NCBI GenBank assembly: GCA_905178155.1
Contig: CAJINV010000011.1
Span: forward strand, 2,011,939-2,075,938
Direction of reading: 5' to 3'
From: Amoebophrya sp. A120
Taxonomy: Eukaryota; Sar; Dinophyceae; Syndiniales; Amoebophryaceae
Length of the DNA: 64,000 nt
A program made the position numbers and the translations under genes. The notes under the pieces are model-generated. The model ran no database searches. It was not told the origin of the DNA and saw only the letters and a program-made list of their open reading frames with translations. Positions 54,965 to 64,000 of the stretch are shown piece after piece. How positions within the stretch are numbered: position 1 is the first letter of the stretch; each line of letters opens with the position of its first letter.

Positions 54965-57699
54965 TCAACCCCGCGAAAATCGCGCTCCGCCCTTTCGGAG
55001 CAAAAACCTCCGCTCCGCGCTCGCGATCGCCGCGACTGCATCCGGATTTAGGTCGTTTCCGAGCAATTCTGCCTGTTTTTTCCCGATCGCTAGCAGCCGG
55101 CCAAACTTGGAAAAGTTGCACATCGCGCTCATTTGCAGCAGGGATTCCAGCAAGTCCGGGTCTACTAGAGGATATTCTTCTATATTTCTACAGGATTCTC
55201 CTTCTCGCTCGCCCTCTTGGTAGCAGTGGTTGTCTTGGAGGTTCTGGCTCTCTCCACCACGTCGCGATGTTGTCGCACCAGCAGAGTCACTAGTGCATCC
55301 TTGTAGGTCCTGTACGCGAGGACTACAATCATCAGCACGAGCACCCAAGCTCTGTCTGTTGTTTCCGCTAACAGAAGGGGCAGAGCCTCGAAGAGGTGCG
55401 CTGTCTTCTGGTGCAGCGGCTGTTGCACCAGCACTTCCCTTGTTGTTCCCGCTCGGTGCTGGTGACAAAGACGAGCACAAGAGGACCTCACAGTCATTCC
55501 CCTGCTTTTCCCCCTGGTGGTTGTATTCTGCAACCTCCCGGAGCAGGGCCTGCTGCTCCGCCACGAGAAAGTCGAACAATCTGTCCAGCGAAAACGCGTT
55601 GAGCCAGTTGTATGGGAGTGTCACAATCGAAATTGACAAAATCGAAATGATTTGTCATGCATAAAATGGATTCCAGTTCGAACCCAGTTTCTAAGTTGCG
55701 CATCACAAATTCTGGCTGTGTCTAAATCCAGTTTGTAATGCTGTTTAGGCAAAGAAGACTGATTCTCTCATGCTGCTTTAGCAGCTCGAACTATAACCCC
55801 AAACAGGCTTACAATCGGCCTCAATTGCCTGCTCTGCAACTACACACGTGTTTCGCGTCATGCATTTTATGCATCACAAATTTTTCGACTTTGTCAATTT
55901 CGATCCTGACAGTTCCATAAGTTGTGGTTGATCGAAACCGCGTCGGTGATGTTTACCACGTCGTGCACCCAGCAGGCAGGAACGAAGAATAATTCCCCCG
56001 GGTTTTGCACGACCCGGTAGACTTGAGGATGGTGTCGTTGTTGTTTCCCTGATATTTCTTCTACCTGGTCGCAGTCGTTTGTCCTGACTTGACAACTACC
56101 GTCTTGATGTTCCCCATGATCTCCTGCAAATGACTCAGGGCCGCGATAATCGATCACATTCCTCTTCTCGTCCACCAAGCTCCCGAAGTCCGCACAGCTG
56201 AACAGCCGCCAAAACTTCCGCCCGCAAATGTTCGCCGACCAGCTGTAGCTGCAGAGCACGTCAAAATGCGGCGCCGTCGCCGTTCCCTTTCTCCCGGCGT
56301 AGCAGAACCGGTAGTCCTCCCCGAGCCCCACCGGCGGCGGGTGGTTCAGCCAGTCGAATTGAAAACTTTTCCCGAGAAAGTCGGGGAGCTTCTCTTGGTA
56401 GTCACACATCAGCTGCTGGACGGTCGTCGTTGTTCTCGAAGCACGGGACGACTTGGTCGCTGGGCGGGGTGGCTGTGGAACATCATCTCCCGTCGTGCAG
56501 CTGGGGTCGTCGCGGACAGCACCTGTGTTTGTTCTCTCTGTTTCAGCTTTGTTGCCCGTCATGGCTCCCGGGCGACCTCCATCCGCAGGAACTTCAAAAC
56601 CACGACGGCCTGAAATAGTAGTAAGGTCGCGGCAGTAGAATAACGGTGCAGCAGCTTTCCTTTCCGGATGTTGATCACGGTCGTCGTCTTCCTCGGAGCT
56701 GGGCGACCTTGTCGTGCTGGGAGATGTTGATGAGACCGAAAGAGAACTTGTCGACCGCAGAGTGCGATCTGTGGAAGTAAGAGGGCACGACGTCGACGTT
56801 GCGGCCAACTCTATGTCCTCTCGTGGTTCACCTCGTGGCTCGCCCCGGATGGTTTGTTGTATCCTGATGTTTTGTTCCTCTATTTCTCTCTGTTCTTGTT
56901 GCCCACAACTTTCAACATCTTCAACCTCCACTTGGTCGAATTCTAGCCTTCCCTCCTCGCACAGCTGCTGCAGGTGCCAGTCTTTCAGGTAGGACGGCTG
57001 GGAAATAAATCGCGGGGTTGGTACACAACCAGGTAGACAAGAACTCGCTGGCACCGGCACTTGTTCCTTATCATCGCGAGATGAACTCGAACTTCTGGTG
57101 GTCTCCAAAAATTCCCGTACCGTGGTCCTTGGTTTGTTCTGGTTCAGCTCCTTCTTCGCAACTCCACAAGCTTCACCCGCTGCGATAATCTCCTCGGGCA
57201 GGATCACACTGCCGCACGACGCGAGGAACTTGTCGAAGCTGCGCCAGTGTTGGAAAACCTCCCATTTTATCGATTGCAAATATGTCTGGGTCTGGAAGAG
57301 TAGAACTTGTAATGCCGTCTGCGGATTCCAAAAATGTCTATGTTGCATGAGCGGCAAGAGGAGTCAGCTCTTGGCACGCAGAGAGGGTATTTCTCATGCG
57401 TAATTAGCATCAAGAAGCTTTCAAAAAATCTGTGATGCTAGAACCAGCATCACAGACCTCACGGATCATGCAAAATGTGCATGACAAGCCCCGACCCAGA
57501 CATTCTTGCAGTTGATACATTTTTCCACGACCCCGGTGATTATCACAGGCTTGTTGGGGCGAAGAAACTCCGCACAGAACCGCTCGGTCGTCAAGTGGTC
57601 GATGGAAATTCGGGGGATCTTGTGGTCGTCGACATAGAGCCGAGAAGATTCGTCGCTGCCGGACTTGCTGTTCTTGCCGCCTCCATTGTTCTCTCCCAT
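54965..57699 (-). CDS. JmjC-domain dioxygenase, JMJD4-like
   Basis: 2-oxoglutarate/Fe(II) oxygenase; human JMJD4 hydroxylates the release factor eRF1. The model is 721 aa from the ATG at 57699 with exons 57699-57518, 57267-55920 and 55610-54965. N-terminal IPRISIDHLTTERFCAEF with RPNKPVIITG matches JMJD4/JMJD6. The jelly roll near residues 385-500 contains RFCYAGRKGTATAPHFDV (iron ligands His and Asp of HxD), YSWSANICGRKFWRLF, and FFVPACWVHDVVN with the third iron ligand His, then SINHNLWN. A long acidic/Ser-rich insert (about residues 95-340) splits the N-terminal part from the jelly roll. The C-terminal 215 residues are Gly/Ser-rich then helical. Catalytic triad intact. Confidence 0.87.
55611..55919. 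mobile_element. Introner family F, TSD AGTTG
   Basis: 309 bp, perfect TSD; directly after SINHNLWN of the JmjC domain. Confidence 0.92.
57268..57517. mobile_element. Introner family A, TSD CATTT
   Basis: Perfect TSD; junction VVEKWEVFQHW. Confidence 0.92.
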
Positions 57700-58506
57700 T
57701 TCGGCGTGGTCTGTGTGGTCTTGTGTAGGCGCAGCTTGCGGGCTGCGGCTGTGCTGTTAGGGAAGTAGAACTACGTCGGCCATGACTTCTTATTTCCTAC
57801 ATGCGATATTAACTTGGCTACTTAGTTTGATCGGATGTTGAGCGAAGCCTGCTGTGCCGATCAGAACCTCCAAAACTTCTTTGTACTTACACACTCTCGA
57901 GATCATCGTGCTGTTCATTGAGATCGCTTTAGTACTCCTGTTCGCGATTTCGGCGTTGATATGATCGCAAGCAGCTGTTGAAGGGAAAAGTGAGACAGAT
58001 GTCGAAGGCCCGGTGCTTCTTATTCGTCGAGAAAAAGATTGATGATGATGTCAGGCGACTTGTATTAATCCTTTCACCAAAAACGACCTCCAGCGGCCGC
58101 ACTCACTCTCGCGCATCGGTGGGAGCAAGTAGGGCAGGTGAAAACGTGATCTCTGAGCATAAAAACAACATTTTTTAGATACTTAAGTACTTATTTCCTT
58201 GGACGAGCAAAATTTGGAGGACCAATGATGATCTGTGTCACCTTTCAAACAAGAACCGGATTAAGCTACAACCTTCCTCTTTCCCGCGATTTTCTTTTTC
58301 ATTTGGTCGGCGGGGACGGAGGAAAAAAGAGCAAAAAGACATTTGATGCCACGAATCGCATGGGCATGATTCTTGCACCCACGTCTAACGCGAGCCGATG
58401 ACAATAGCTATCACCATTTCTGCTTTGCCTCTGTCGTTCTGTGATTTTTGCCAAGACGTTGGAAAAAAAACGCCACAACAACGGAAGATACAAATCTTCT
58501 ACGCAG
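57700..58506. other. Intergenic, no gene seen
   Basis: Upstream of the JMJD4-like start. No introner or recognisable ORF. Confidence 0.5.
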
Positions 58507-60917
58507 TCAGTAAAACCGAAAGGGCAGCTTCCTGGACTCGTCCAAGGCACGGATCCATTGCTTTTTCCAGGTTATCGTCCCGGGCAAATCGATATGCGCT
58601 GCAAATGTGTTTGGGTCTGGACGAGTCCGAGTTTGTCATGCTAGGACTGGGTGACGCAAAGGTTTGTCTTCCTGAGCAGCAGCAAAGGCCACCCACTCTC
58701 GGGCGCCCGAATAAAATGGCATTTCTCATGCAGCATAGGCATTCCGGAACCACCTTCCTGAAACTTACGATGCTCCACCTCGCATTCCAAACCTTCAGGG
58801 CCATACGAATTCTGCATGACAGATCTTGCAACCTTTCAGACCCAGACATATTTGCAGTTGGTAGTCGGTGTACTTGCGACTGTAGCGCCAATCCGGGATC
58901 AACAGCGCCATCGTCGCTTTGCGCAGCGGCACCAACCGCTCCTGTAGTGTTTTTGTGTTTAGTACTGTTTTAGCATGTCCCACCCTGACCACTCCTAAGT
59001 ACTTTAACTTTACATTGAGAGAAACAACGTGTGTTGCGCATCCAGCTCTATAGATACGTGCAATTCCTCCAGCTCCTGCTCATTTTTCTCGATCGTGGCT
59101 CGCCAGGCCTGCTTGCTGACGCTCTATCCCCCAGAAAAAAGCCGGCAGGTCATATTTGTAATGCAAAAATAAATAGACAAAAAAATCTGTATTTCATGCC
59201 CTAAGCAGCATGCTATGGCCTCGCCCATGACAGATTTTCCTGTGTATTTATTTGTGCATTACAAATATGACCTGCCTGCTTTTTTTAGTGGGTTACGCTT
59301 TCGTCGTTGCCCATCCGCTTGATCTTCGCCTCCAGCAGCTTCTGCTCCTCCTCCAAGTGGAACCGGCGCGTTTCCAGCTGCTCCCGCACCACCTGATTGC
59401 CGCGGATCTCCTTCGCACGCAACGCCTGTTCGTGGATCTCCCGCCGGGATAACACGGTGAGAATCCGTATCAAATGCAAATATGTTGTCTGGGTCTGGAA
59501 GAATGCAACGCTTGCGTTTGTCATGCACGTTTGGCACCTTGAAATCCCCTACGTTTGTCATGCACGTTTGGCATGACCCATGACGTCTGTGATGCATGCC
59601 CTAGCATCATAGATTATGCGAGGGCTTTCTGATCCCTAGTCTGCATGAGAAATTTTCTCTCCACGTAGCACAAACCGGACGTCTCATCTTGCTGGACGTG
59701 CAAAAATACAGGTCTTTTTAGAATCCAAAGTAGGCAGCATCACAAGTTGTTGCAACAGTCTAGACCCAGACGCACTCCAATTTGGTAATCCGCTTCATGG
59801 TGAGTTTCACTTTCTTCAACCGTCCGTGGTTCCTCCACATGTTCGGCGTGTTCGAGGCTTGGCGGACGAATTGGCGCTCGCCAAGAAGGAAATTCTTTTC
59901 CTTCAAGCAAACATACCAGAGCTTGTGCAAATCCTCAAACGACTATGAGAGTGCACAGCCCCCCCCCCGTCCCCTCACTTGTAATGCAAAACTCCAACTC
60001 GAGCTCTTGCCCTGAAGCGCTGCCTTGCATAACAACCTGGAGCACTCAGACAGTACTACACTCCGCGCCTGGACTTGTGATGCAAACGCTACATCGGTGC
60101 CCCTGTCTCTATTGCTGCTCATGCCATACCAAGGAGAGCGAGGGGGGGTTGTGCAATGTCATAACGACTTCAGCCGCAGCAAACACGCGGGCCAAGGGTC
60201 GCCGGACTCCGACATTTCCGCCTTCTGATTGAAGTCGGTCTCCGGGTCCCCAAGTATCCTGTGCAAAAGTATCGTACTCGACGTCTTGCAATCATGCATT
60301 ACAAATCTTGTTCTGAAGGTAAATCAGCATTACAAATTTCATTTTTGCTGAGGAGATTTGCAATGCATTTATACGAGTACGATACTTTTGCAGCTCATAC
60401 CAAGCCCGCCGCGCCAAAACTCCTCCACACTGAAGAAACGTTTTTGTCGCCACGTGCTGCTCAGGTTTAAAGGAAAAGTAGTTTCCCGAGATGCATGTCG
60501 ACCGACGGTGGACGCGGATGCTGCAGAAGCTGTAGATGGCGAAAATAAAGCACAGCCGCTTCCTGGTGCTGTCGCGGTCAAGAGCGGTTTCTTGAAAAAA
60601 ATCATCGCCCGCGCCGTCGCTGTTGAGGAAGAGCTCGTGGAAGTACAATCACCAGTTCTTACCTCCGCTGCTGCCGCCCGGTGATAACTCATTATCCCGG
60701 ATGTAGTGGTACTACTGCAGGAGTAAGAACGGCTGCTAGTGCTACGAGAACCCAAGGTGTGTGTTTCTGCAGCCCTAGAGCTGGTCGACAACAGACGAGG
60801 TGGCGGTCCGGGAACCGGAGCGCAAGACCAAGAGCTGGAGGACGAGCAGCTTTTTATCATACTAGTGGCACTAGGAACCGCCACGGTGCGGCGCAACGGA
60901 GGTTGCACACCGGCCAT
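58507..60917 (-). CDS. MRPL47: Mitochondrial large-subunit ribosomal protein uL29m (MRPL47-like)
   Basis: Structural protein near the exit tunnel of the mitoribosome. 380 aa from the ATG at 60917; MAGVQPPLRRTVAVPSATS and the Ser/Arg-rich stretch after it look like a transit peptide. The signature LLRLKSFEDLHKLWYVCLKEKN near residue 200, then NTPNMWRNHGRLKKVKLTMKRI, matches MRPL47. A long Glu/Arg coiled coil (RREIHEQALRAKEIRG to LEELHERLVPLRKA) and a basic end (KKQWIRALDESRKLPFRFY) follow. Five introners and one 116-nt GT-AG intron interrupt 1143 coding nt. One introner cuts the signature between LKS and FED, which fixes the splice position exactly. An alternative frame near 58499 was rejected because the TSD join leads to 58507. 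Confidence 0.85.
58593..58863. mobile_element. Introner family A, TSD ATCGA/GTCGG
   Basis: Two TSD mismatches, right terminus GGTA; junction RKYTDLPGTITW. Confidence 0.85.
58942..59057 (-). other. GT-AG intron of the MRPL47-like gene
   Basis: 116 nt. Donor TTGCAC/GTATCT, acceptor ACTACAG/GAG; junction ELEELHERLVPL. Length and phase close the frame. Confidence 0.7.
59125..59295. mobile_element. Introner family I, TSD CGCTC/CGCTT
   Basis: 171 bp. Junction GNDESVSKQAW. Its long TIR covers about 45 bp of each arm. Confidence 0.9.
59468..59787. mobile_element. Introner family A, TSD ATCCG
   Basis: 320 bp; contains an internal repeat of GTTTGTCATGCACGTTTGGC (59516 and 59552), which explains its length. 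Perfect TSD, end GGTA. Confidence 0.9.
59944..60163. mobile_element. Introner family H, TSD ACGAC
   Basis: 220 bp, perfect TSD; cuts the uL29m signature LKS/FEDLHKLWYV. Confidence 0.93.
60255..60399. mobile_element. Introner family E, TSD CCAAG
   Basis: 145 bp, perfect TSD; first introner of the MRPL47-like transcript. Confidence 0.92.
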
Positions 60918-62258
60918 CTTGAGCAGAAGCTGGCACAGCTGATATAGGAAGACAACAGCTCGGAAAAACTGGGATGTAGTAACCGGCAAAAATGCGTATT
61001 AAACAACAGCTTTTTCATCATCAGCAGCTCTTTCCGACGTATTGAACAGGTGGCGTTTTTGAAATGGATTTTGAGTAGAAAAATTACAAATGAAGAACGA
61101 GGAATGTTGACGCAAAAAAAAGGAAACCAAATTAGTGCACCACGACAGGTCAAAACCGGGCTGCCACAAAATCATCAAAACACCAGGTTCACGATACACA
61201 ATTTCAAAAACGAGTGAAAGTGCTGATCAGTTGATTCCGCAAAAGTGAGAACACACATTTGAAAACAACAATAAGGTTGGAAATCCTTTGTAAAACCGAG
61301 GCGCCTCCGGGCTTTCACCCGCGCCACTGCGGTTGAGGTTGGTTTTGAATTTAATGATCCCCCAATAAATCTGGCCCACTCAGCATTCTTTGACTATCCG
61401 GAACAGTCCCGTGCTCACGGCGAGACAGAGAATGAAAAAGCAGATCCTCAAACTACAACTACCCAACATACAAAACAAATCAATGCGACACATCATCTAG
61501 TATGTCGCGGTAAATATTAAACTGCAAGTATTTATATTTGAATGATCGAGTCCCTTGACAGGGGCTTCCAAAAAATTGTCGTCCTTGTGTAGTTTTTCCG
61601 AGTCGCTCGTGCGAAGTAGTCTGATTAGTATTACAGTTGCGGAGGTGGAGGTGCAAAAATCAAGCATAGTTGCCGAACGGCAGGAGCTGGGTCGGGTAAA
61701 AAATAGTAAAAAAAAGGGCGGATCTGTATATATCTTCGCAGGGAGGAGCTGTGCTTGTCGCTAGTTCGCTCGCTAAAGTAGCGGCAGCACGTGTACGGAA
61801 GTTATTTCTTGGTGAGTAGCATGTTCAACCTATGCCTCCACCTCGCGATTTTAATTTTTTTACAGATGCAGTTCCTGTTTTCACGCGGAGCTATGCTAGG
61901 AAATAGCTACCACGTCTAAGTTTTTTTGGTCGTGAATCAAAAGTAGAATACAGTCGCTCATATTGTTTTTGGCTTCCTTCCTCTTTATCATTCCAAGCGA
62001 TCACGCAGCAAAGGCTTCAGTTTTGCTTTTGCTGACGCAGCCTTGTGCGTAAGTACGCAATCAAAACAAGCATATGTTCTGGATACAACTACTACCACGG
62101 CTGCTAGAACTGGTATTTAAATTTATTTCTACCTGAAACGTAGAGCGATCAGACGCTTGTTTATTTCAAAACCTGATAGCACGAAGATCCCACGACCGGT
62201 AGCAGTCGTGGTCCTCCAGAACTCGTCGTGCCTCCGTATTTTTTCTTGTACCGGTTAC
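60918..62258. other. 1.3-kb intergenic stretch, no gene seen
   Basis: AT-rich. Short ORFs only; no introner, tRNA or repeat noticed. Confidence 0.5.
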
Positions 62259-63123
62259 TCAGTCCCATTTTTCGAGTAATTCCCAAATATTTTTTGACGG
62301 CTTCTTTTCGAGCTCCTCGTCCTCGACCTCCTCCAGAACCTCGCCCTCCTCGGTTTCGGTATGCATTGCAAATATGTCTGGGTCTGGAAAGTTGTCATGC
62401 TAATGTTGGAATGATACGCAAACTGTGTTGCGAAGCTGTGCATGACAAGTTTCTGAGCGGCTATGTCTAGCGCTAAGCGCATGACAAATGACCTCTTTGC
62501 ATGACAAACAAGCGACGTAGTTGTAGCGCAACAAGCATCACAGGCTTTTCTGTATTACCGGCCAAGCATGACAAACTTGTATTCTTCCAGACCCAGACAT
62601 TTTTGCATTTGATATTCGGTCGTTTGCTTCGATTTTTCTTTTCGGTTTTTCGCCAACAACATGCTCGCGTCCAGCGATCCCGGGTTCTGGCGAATCGACA
62701 CCGCTTCGGCCAGCGCCTCGTCCGCGAGCCAGTCCCCCAGCGTCTGCGCGAACGTTTCCACATATCCCACAGAAAAAAGCTGGCAGGGCATATTTGTAAT
62801 GCAAAAATGAATACACATAGAAATCTGTCATGGGCGGCCTCATAGCATGCTATTTAGGGTATGCAATACAAATTTTTCTGTCTATTTATTTTTGCATTAC
62901 AAATATGACCTGCCAGTTTTTTTCTGTGTGATACCACAGACCGGTCGGAGGAGTTGCTGGGTAGGTGTTCGTTCCGCAGCCACCTGCGCGCCACCTCGTT
63001 AGCCGCGTTGTCCTGTAACGCGATCTTCTGGCCCCGGGGGCACTGGCTCAGAAATTTGCTGCCGAGAGTATGCACTTGCAAAAGAAGTAGACAAGGAAGT
63101 GTCGAGATAAAGCCAAACAGCAT
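62259..63123 (-). CDS. Small protein with hydrophobic N-terminus and acidic C-terminus
   Basis: 142 aa from the ATG at 63123 (MLFGFISTLPCLLLLQVHTLG), a plausible signal peptide or anchor. The middle is helical (ALQDNAANEVARRWLRNEH, TFAQTLGDWLADEALAEAVS) and the end is Glu-rich (TETEEGEVLEEVEDEELEKK) closing with NIWELLEKWD. Exons 63123-62934, 62762-62615, 62359-62259; two introners removed leaves 429 nt. No family recognised. Confidence 0.65.
62360..62614. mobile_element. Introner family A, TSD TTCGG
   Basis: Perfect TSD; junction KQTTETEEGE. Confidence 0.92.
62763..62933. mobile_element. Introner family I, TSD CCACA
   Basis: 171 bp, same length as the other I copy at 59125; perfect TSD; junction DRSVETFAQ. 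Confidence 0.92.
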
Positions 63124-63355
63124 TTTTCTACCTTGACAGCGAAATAGAATGACAATTGCTGCAGAAGTTAGTGGAGGTGGAACGCGAAAAACTAAAGTGT
63201 ACTTGCATCTGCATGCAGAGAAACATCATGGTGAAAATATTCATAACGCGTTCCTATCTTATTTCACCCTCTGTCGATGTCACTCATCGGAGAACGCCTT
63301 GCACTTGCACTGTATCAAAAAAATGAAGGAACGAAGCCCCCAGACACTCCATGAT

Positions 63356-64000
63356 CTACTTTTCATCTTGCAGTCCATACGTGTACTTTTTCAGCAAGTC
63401 CAGCAGCGGAACGAGTTCGGGCTTTGTGTTTTGCTTCTGCTTCTCCCCCTCATCGTCCTTGGTGCGGCAAATCATGGTTTTCTGGATTGCCTCGCCGCTC
63501 GGAATGTCGCTGGTGCTCCGTCGGGACCGCGACTTCGACGCTTTGCTCTTACTACTTTCCACCACCTGCAGGTGCTGGGATGATGAACTAGTGTTCGCCA
63601 GAGCAGCAGAACCAGAGCTACCATTTCCGCTTGCACCGCCGGCGAGGGGATTGTTGGCTCCGGAGGTGTTGCTGCTGGTTCGACTGTTTTGCTGCAGCGC
63701 ACCAGCAGCGCCGTTGGAGGTTGTACTCGAACTATTATTCAGCGGCGGGGGGCCGGGAACGGGCTGCTGCAGGGGCGTCGTCAAATTCACCGGCTGCGCG
63801 ACGACGGGCACCATAGGCGACGCGAGCGGGGGCGGGGGCGGAGCGGCCAGCGTGGGCTGCAGGATGGGCACCGGGAGCAGCAGGCCGTTCGCGCCGTACA
63901 CCCAGAGCACGGCCGGCTGGGCGGTCGGCAGGGGCGCCGGCGGAAACGCGGATGCATTGCAAATATCGATCTGGGTGTAGAAATAAATTGGAGCTTGTGT
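63356..64000 (-). CDS. Pro/Ser-rich protein, 5' part outside window
   Basis: Visible coding part 63950-63356, stop at 63356. Reading toward the C-terminus: a Pro/Ala/Val-rich stretch (LLPVPILQPTLAAPPPPP), Asn/Ser/Gly-rich linkers, a basic Ser/Lys/Arg patch (SSKSKASKSRSRR) and an end LVPLLDLLKKYTYGLQDEK. No domain recognised; composition fits a disordered regulatory or RNA-associated protein. Confidence 0.6.
   Translation of the reverse strand, partial: TQAPIYFYTQIDICNASAFPPAPLPTAQPAVLWVYGANGLLLPVPILQPTLAAPPPPPLASPMVPVVAQPVNLTTPLQQPVPGPPPLNNSSSTTSNGAAGALQQNSRTSSNTSGANNPLAGGASGNGSSGSAALANTSSSSQHLQVVESSKSKASKSRSRRSTSDIPSGEAIQKTMICRTKDDEGEKQKQNTKPELVPLLDLLKKYTYGLQDEK
63951..64000. mobile_element. 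Introner family A, right end cut off by window
   Basis: Left arm GATGCATTGCAAATATCGAT with CTGGGTG; left terminus GATG; TSD would be AACGC or ACGCG-like at its left. Interrupts the Pro/Ser-rich gene. Confidence 0.75.

Noticed and set aside
58499-58592. Alternative uL29m ending with frame FARDDNLEKAMD
   Set aside because: Ignores the TSD-sharing rule; the TSD join gives KYTDLPGTITW and closes the whole gene to a multiple of three.
1-64000. CRISPR-like reading of the recurring GACCCAGACAT / TGTCTGGGTC words
   Set aside because: They are inverted TIR arms of family A introners, not evenly spaced direct repeats, and the context is eukaryotic.
1-64000. Many short ORFs containing MSGSGR, QKCLGLE or DPDIFA strings
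   Set aside because: These are six-frame translations of the family A TIRs.
1-64000. tRNA, rRNA or snRNA genes
   Set aside because: None seen by eye; a covariance-model scan would be needed to exclude them.

Overview
This is a eukaryotic nuclear window. All twelve gene models lie on the minus strand, head to tail, as in dinoflagellate-type unidirectional gene arrays. The dominant feature is 81 short mobile introns (introners), all inside genes. They have long terminal inverted repeats (TIRs), begin TATC or TATG, end GATA or CATA, and are flanked by a 5-bp target-site duplication (TSD). Removing each element plus one TSD copy keeps the host reading frame; the boundaries are not GT-AG. From what I know of published genomes this best fits the dinoflagellate parasite Amoebophrya (Syndiniales), which has non-canonical TIR-bearing introns. 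That assignment is an inference.

Layout, left to right (every gene is read right to left): MsrB-like methionine sulfoxide reductase (partial); DHHC palmitoyltransferase; a tandem AMP deaminase with 31 introners; a 3.5-kb gene-poor gap; a LAMMER/CLK-type kinase with a very long disordered N-terminus; a 2-kb gap; an ATP-grasp ligase; a large UvrD-type helicase carrying nucleoporin-like FG repeats and a CUE-like region; an F-box-like unknown; an unknown 518-aa protein; a structured GC-rich non-coding block; a JMJD4-type JmjC protein; mitochondrial ribosomal protein uL29m (MRPL47); a small acidic protein; and the end of a proline/serine-rich protein. There is no operon-like logic; the genes are housekeeping or regulatory and unrelated.

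Introner families are named here by TIR. A (TATCAAATGCAAAAATGTCT, 36 copies), B (TATCCTGAGTAAAAACGTCC, 9), C (TATCAAAAGGAAAAATCCCC, 7), D (TATCCAAGAAAAAAACTGTG, 6), E (TATGCATTGCAAAAGTATCG, 7), F (TATGGATGTGTCAGGATCGA, 5), G (TATGACCCGCTCAGGTGTTA, 3), H (TATGAGAGTGCACAACTCCC, 4), I (TATCCCACAGAAAAAAGCTG, 2), J and K (one each). Despite unrelated TIRs, their interiors share the same short words (TTTGTCATGC, CTTGTGATGC, TTTGTAATGC and reverse complements). Twelve ordinary GT-AG introns (41 to 1196 nt) coexist with them.

The gene models were built by hand. With element plus one TSD removed, and GT-AG introns where needed, nine models close to a multiple of three: DHHC 341 aa, AMP deaminase 1518, kinase 1576, ATP-grasp 551, F-box-like 380, unknown 518 (including a 60-nt direct-repeat excision), JMJD4 721, uL29m 380, small acidic 142. 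The F-box-like figure counts from a non-ATG codon, so its true 5' end is open. The helicase has one unresolved intron. Most promising for follow-up: the introner system itself, the active-plus-dead AMP deaminase fusion, the FG-repeat helicase, and two retroposon-like insertions nested in introners.
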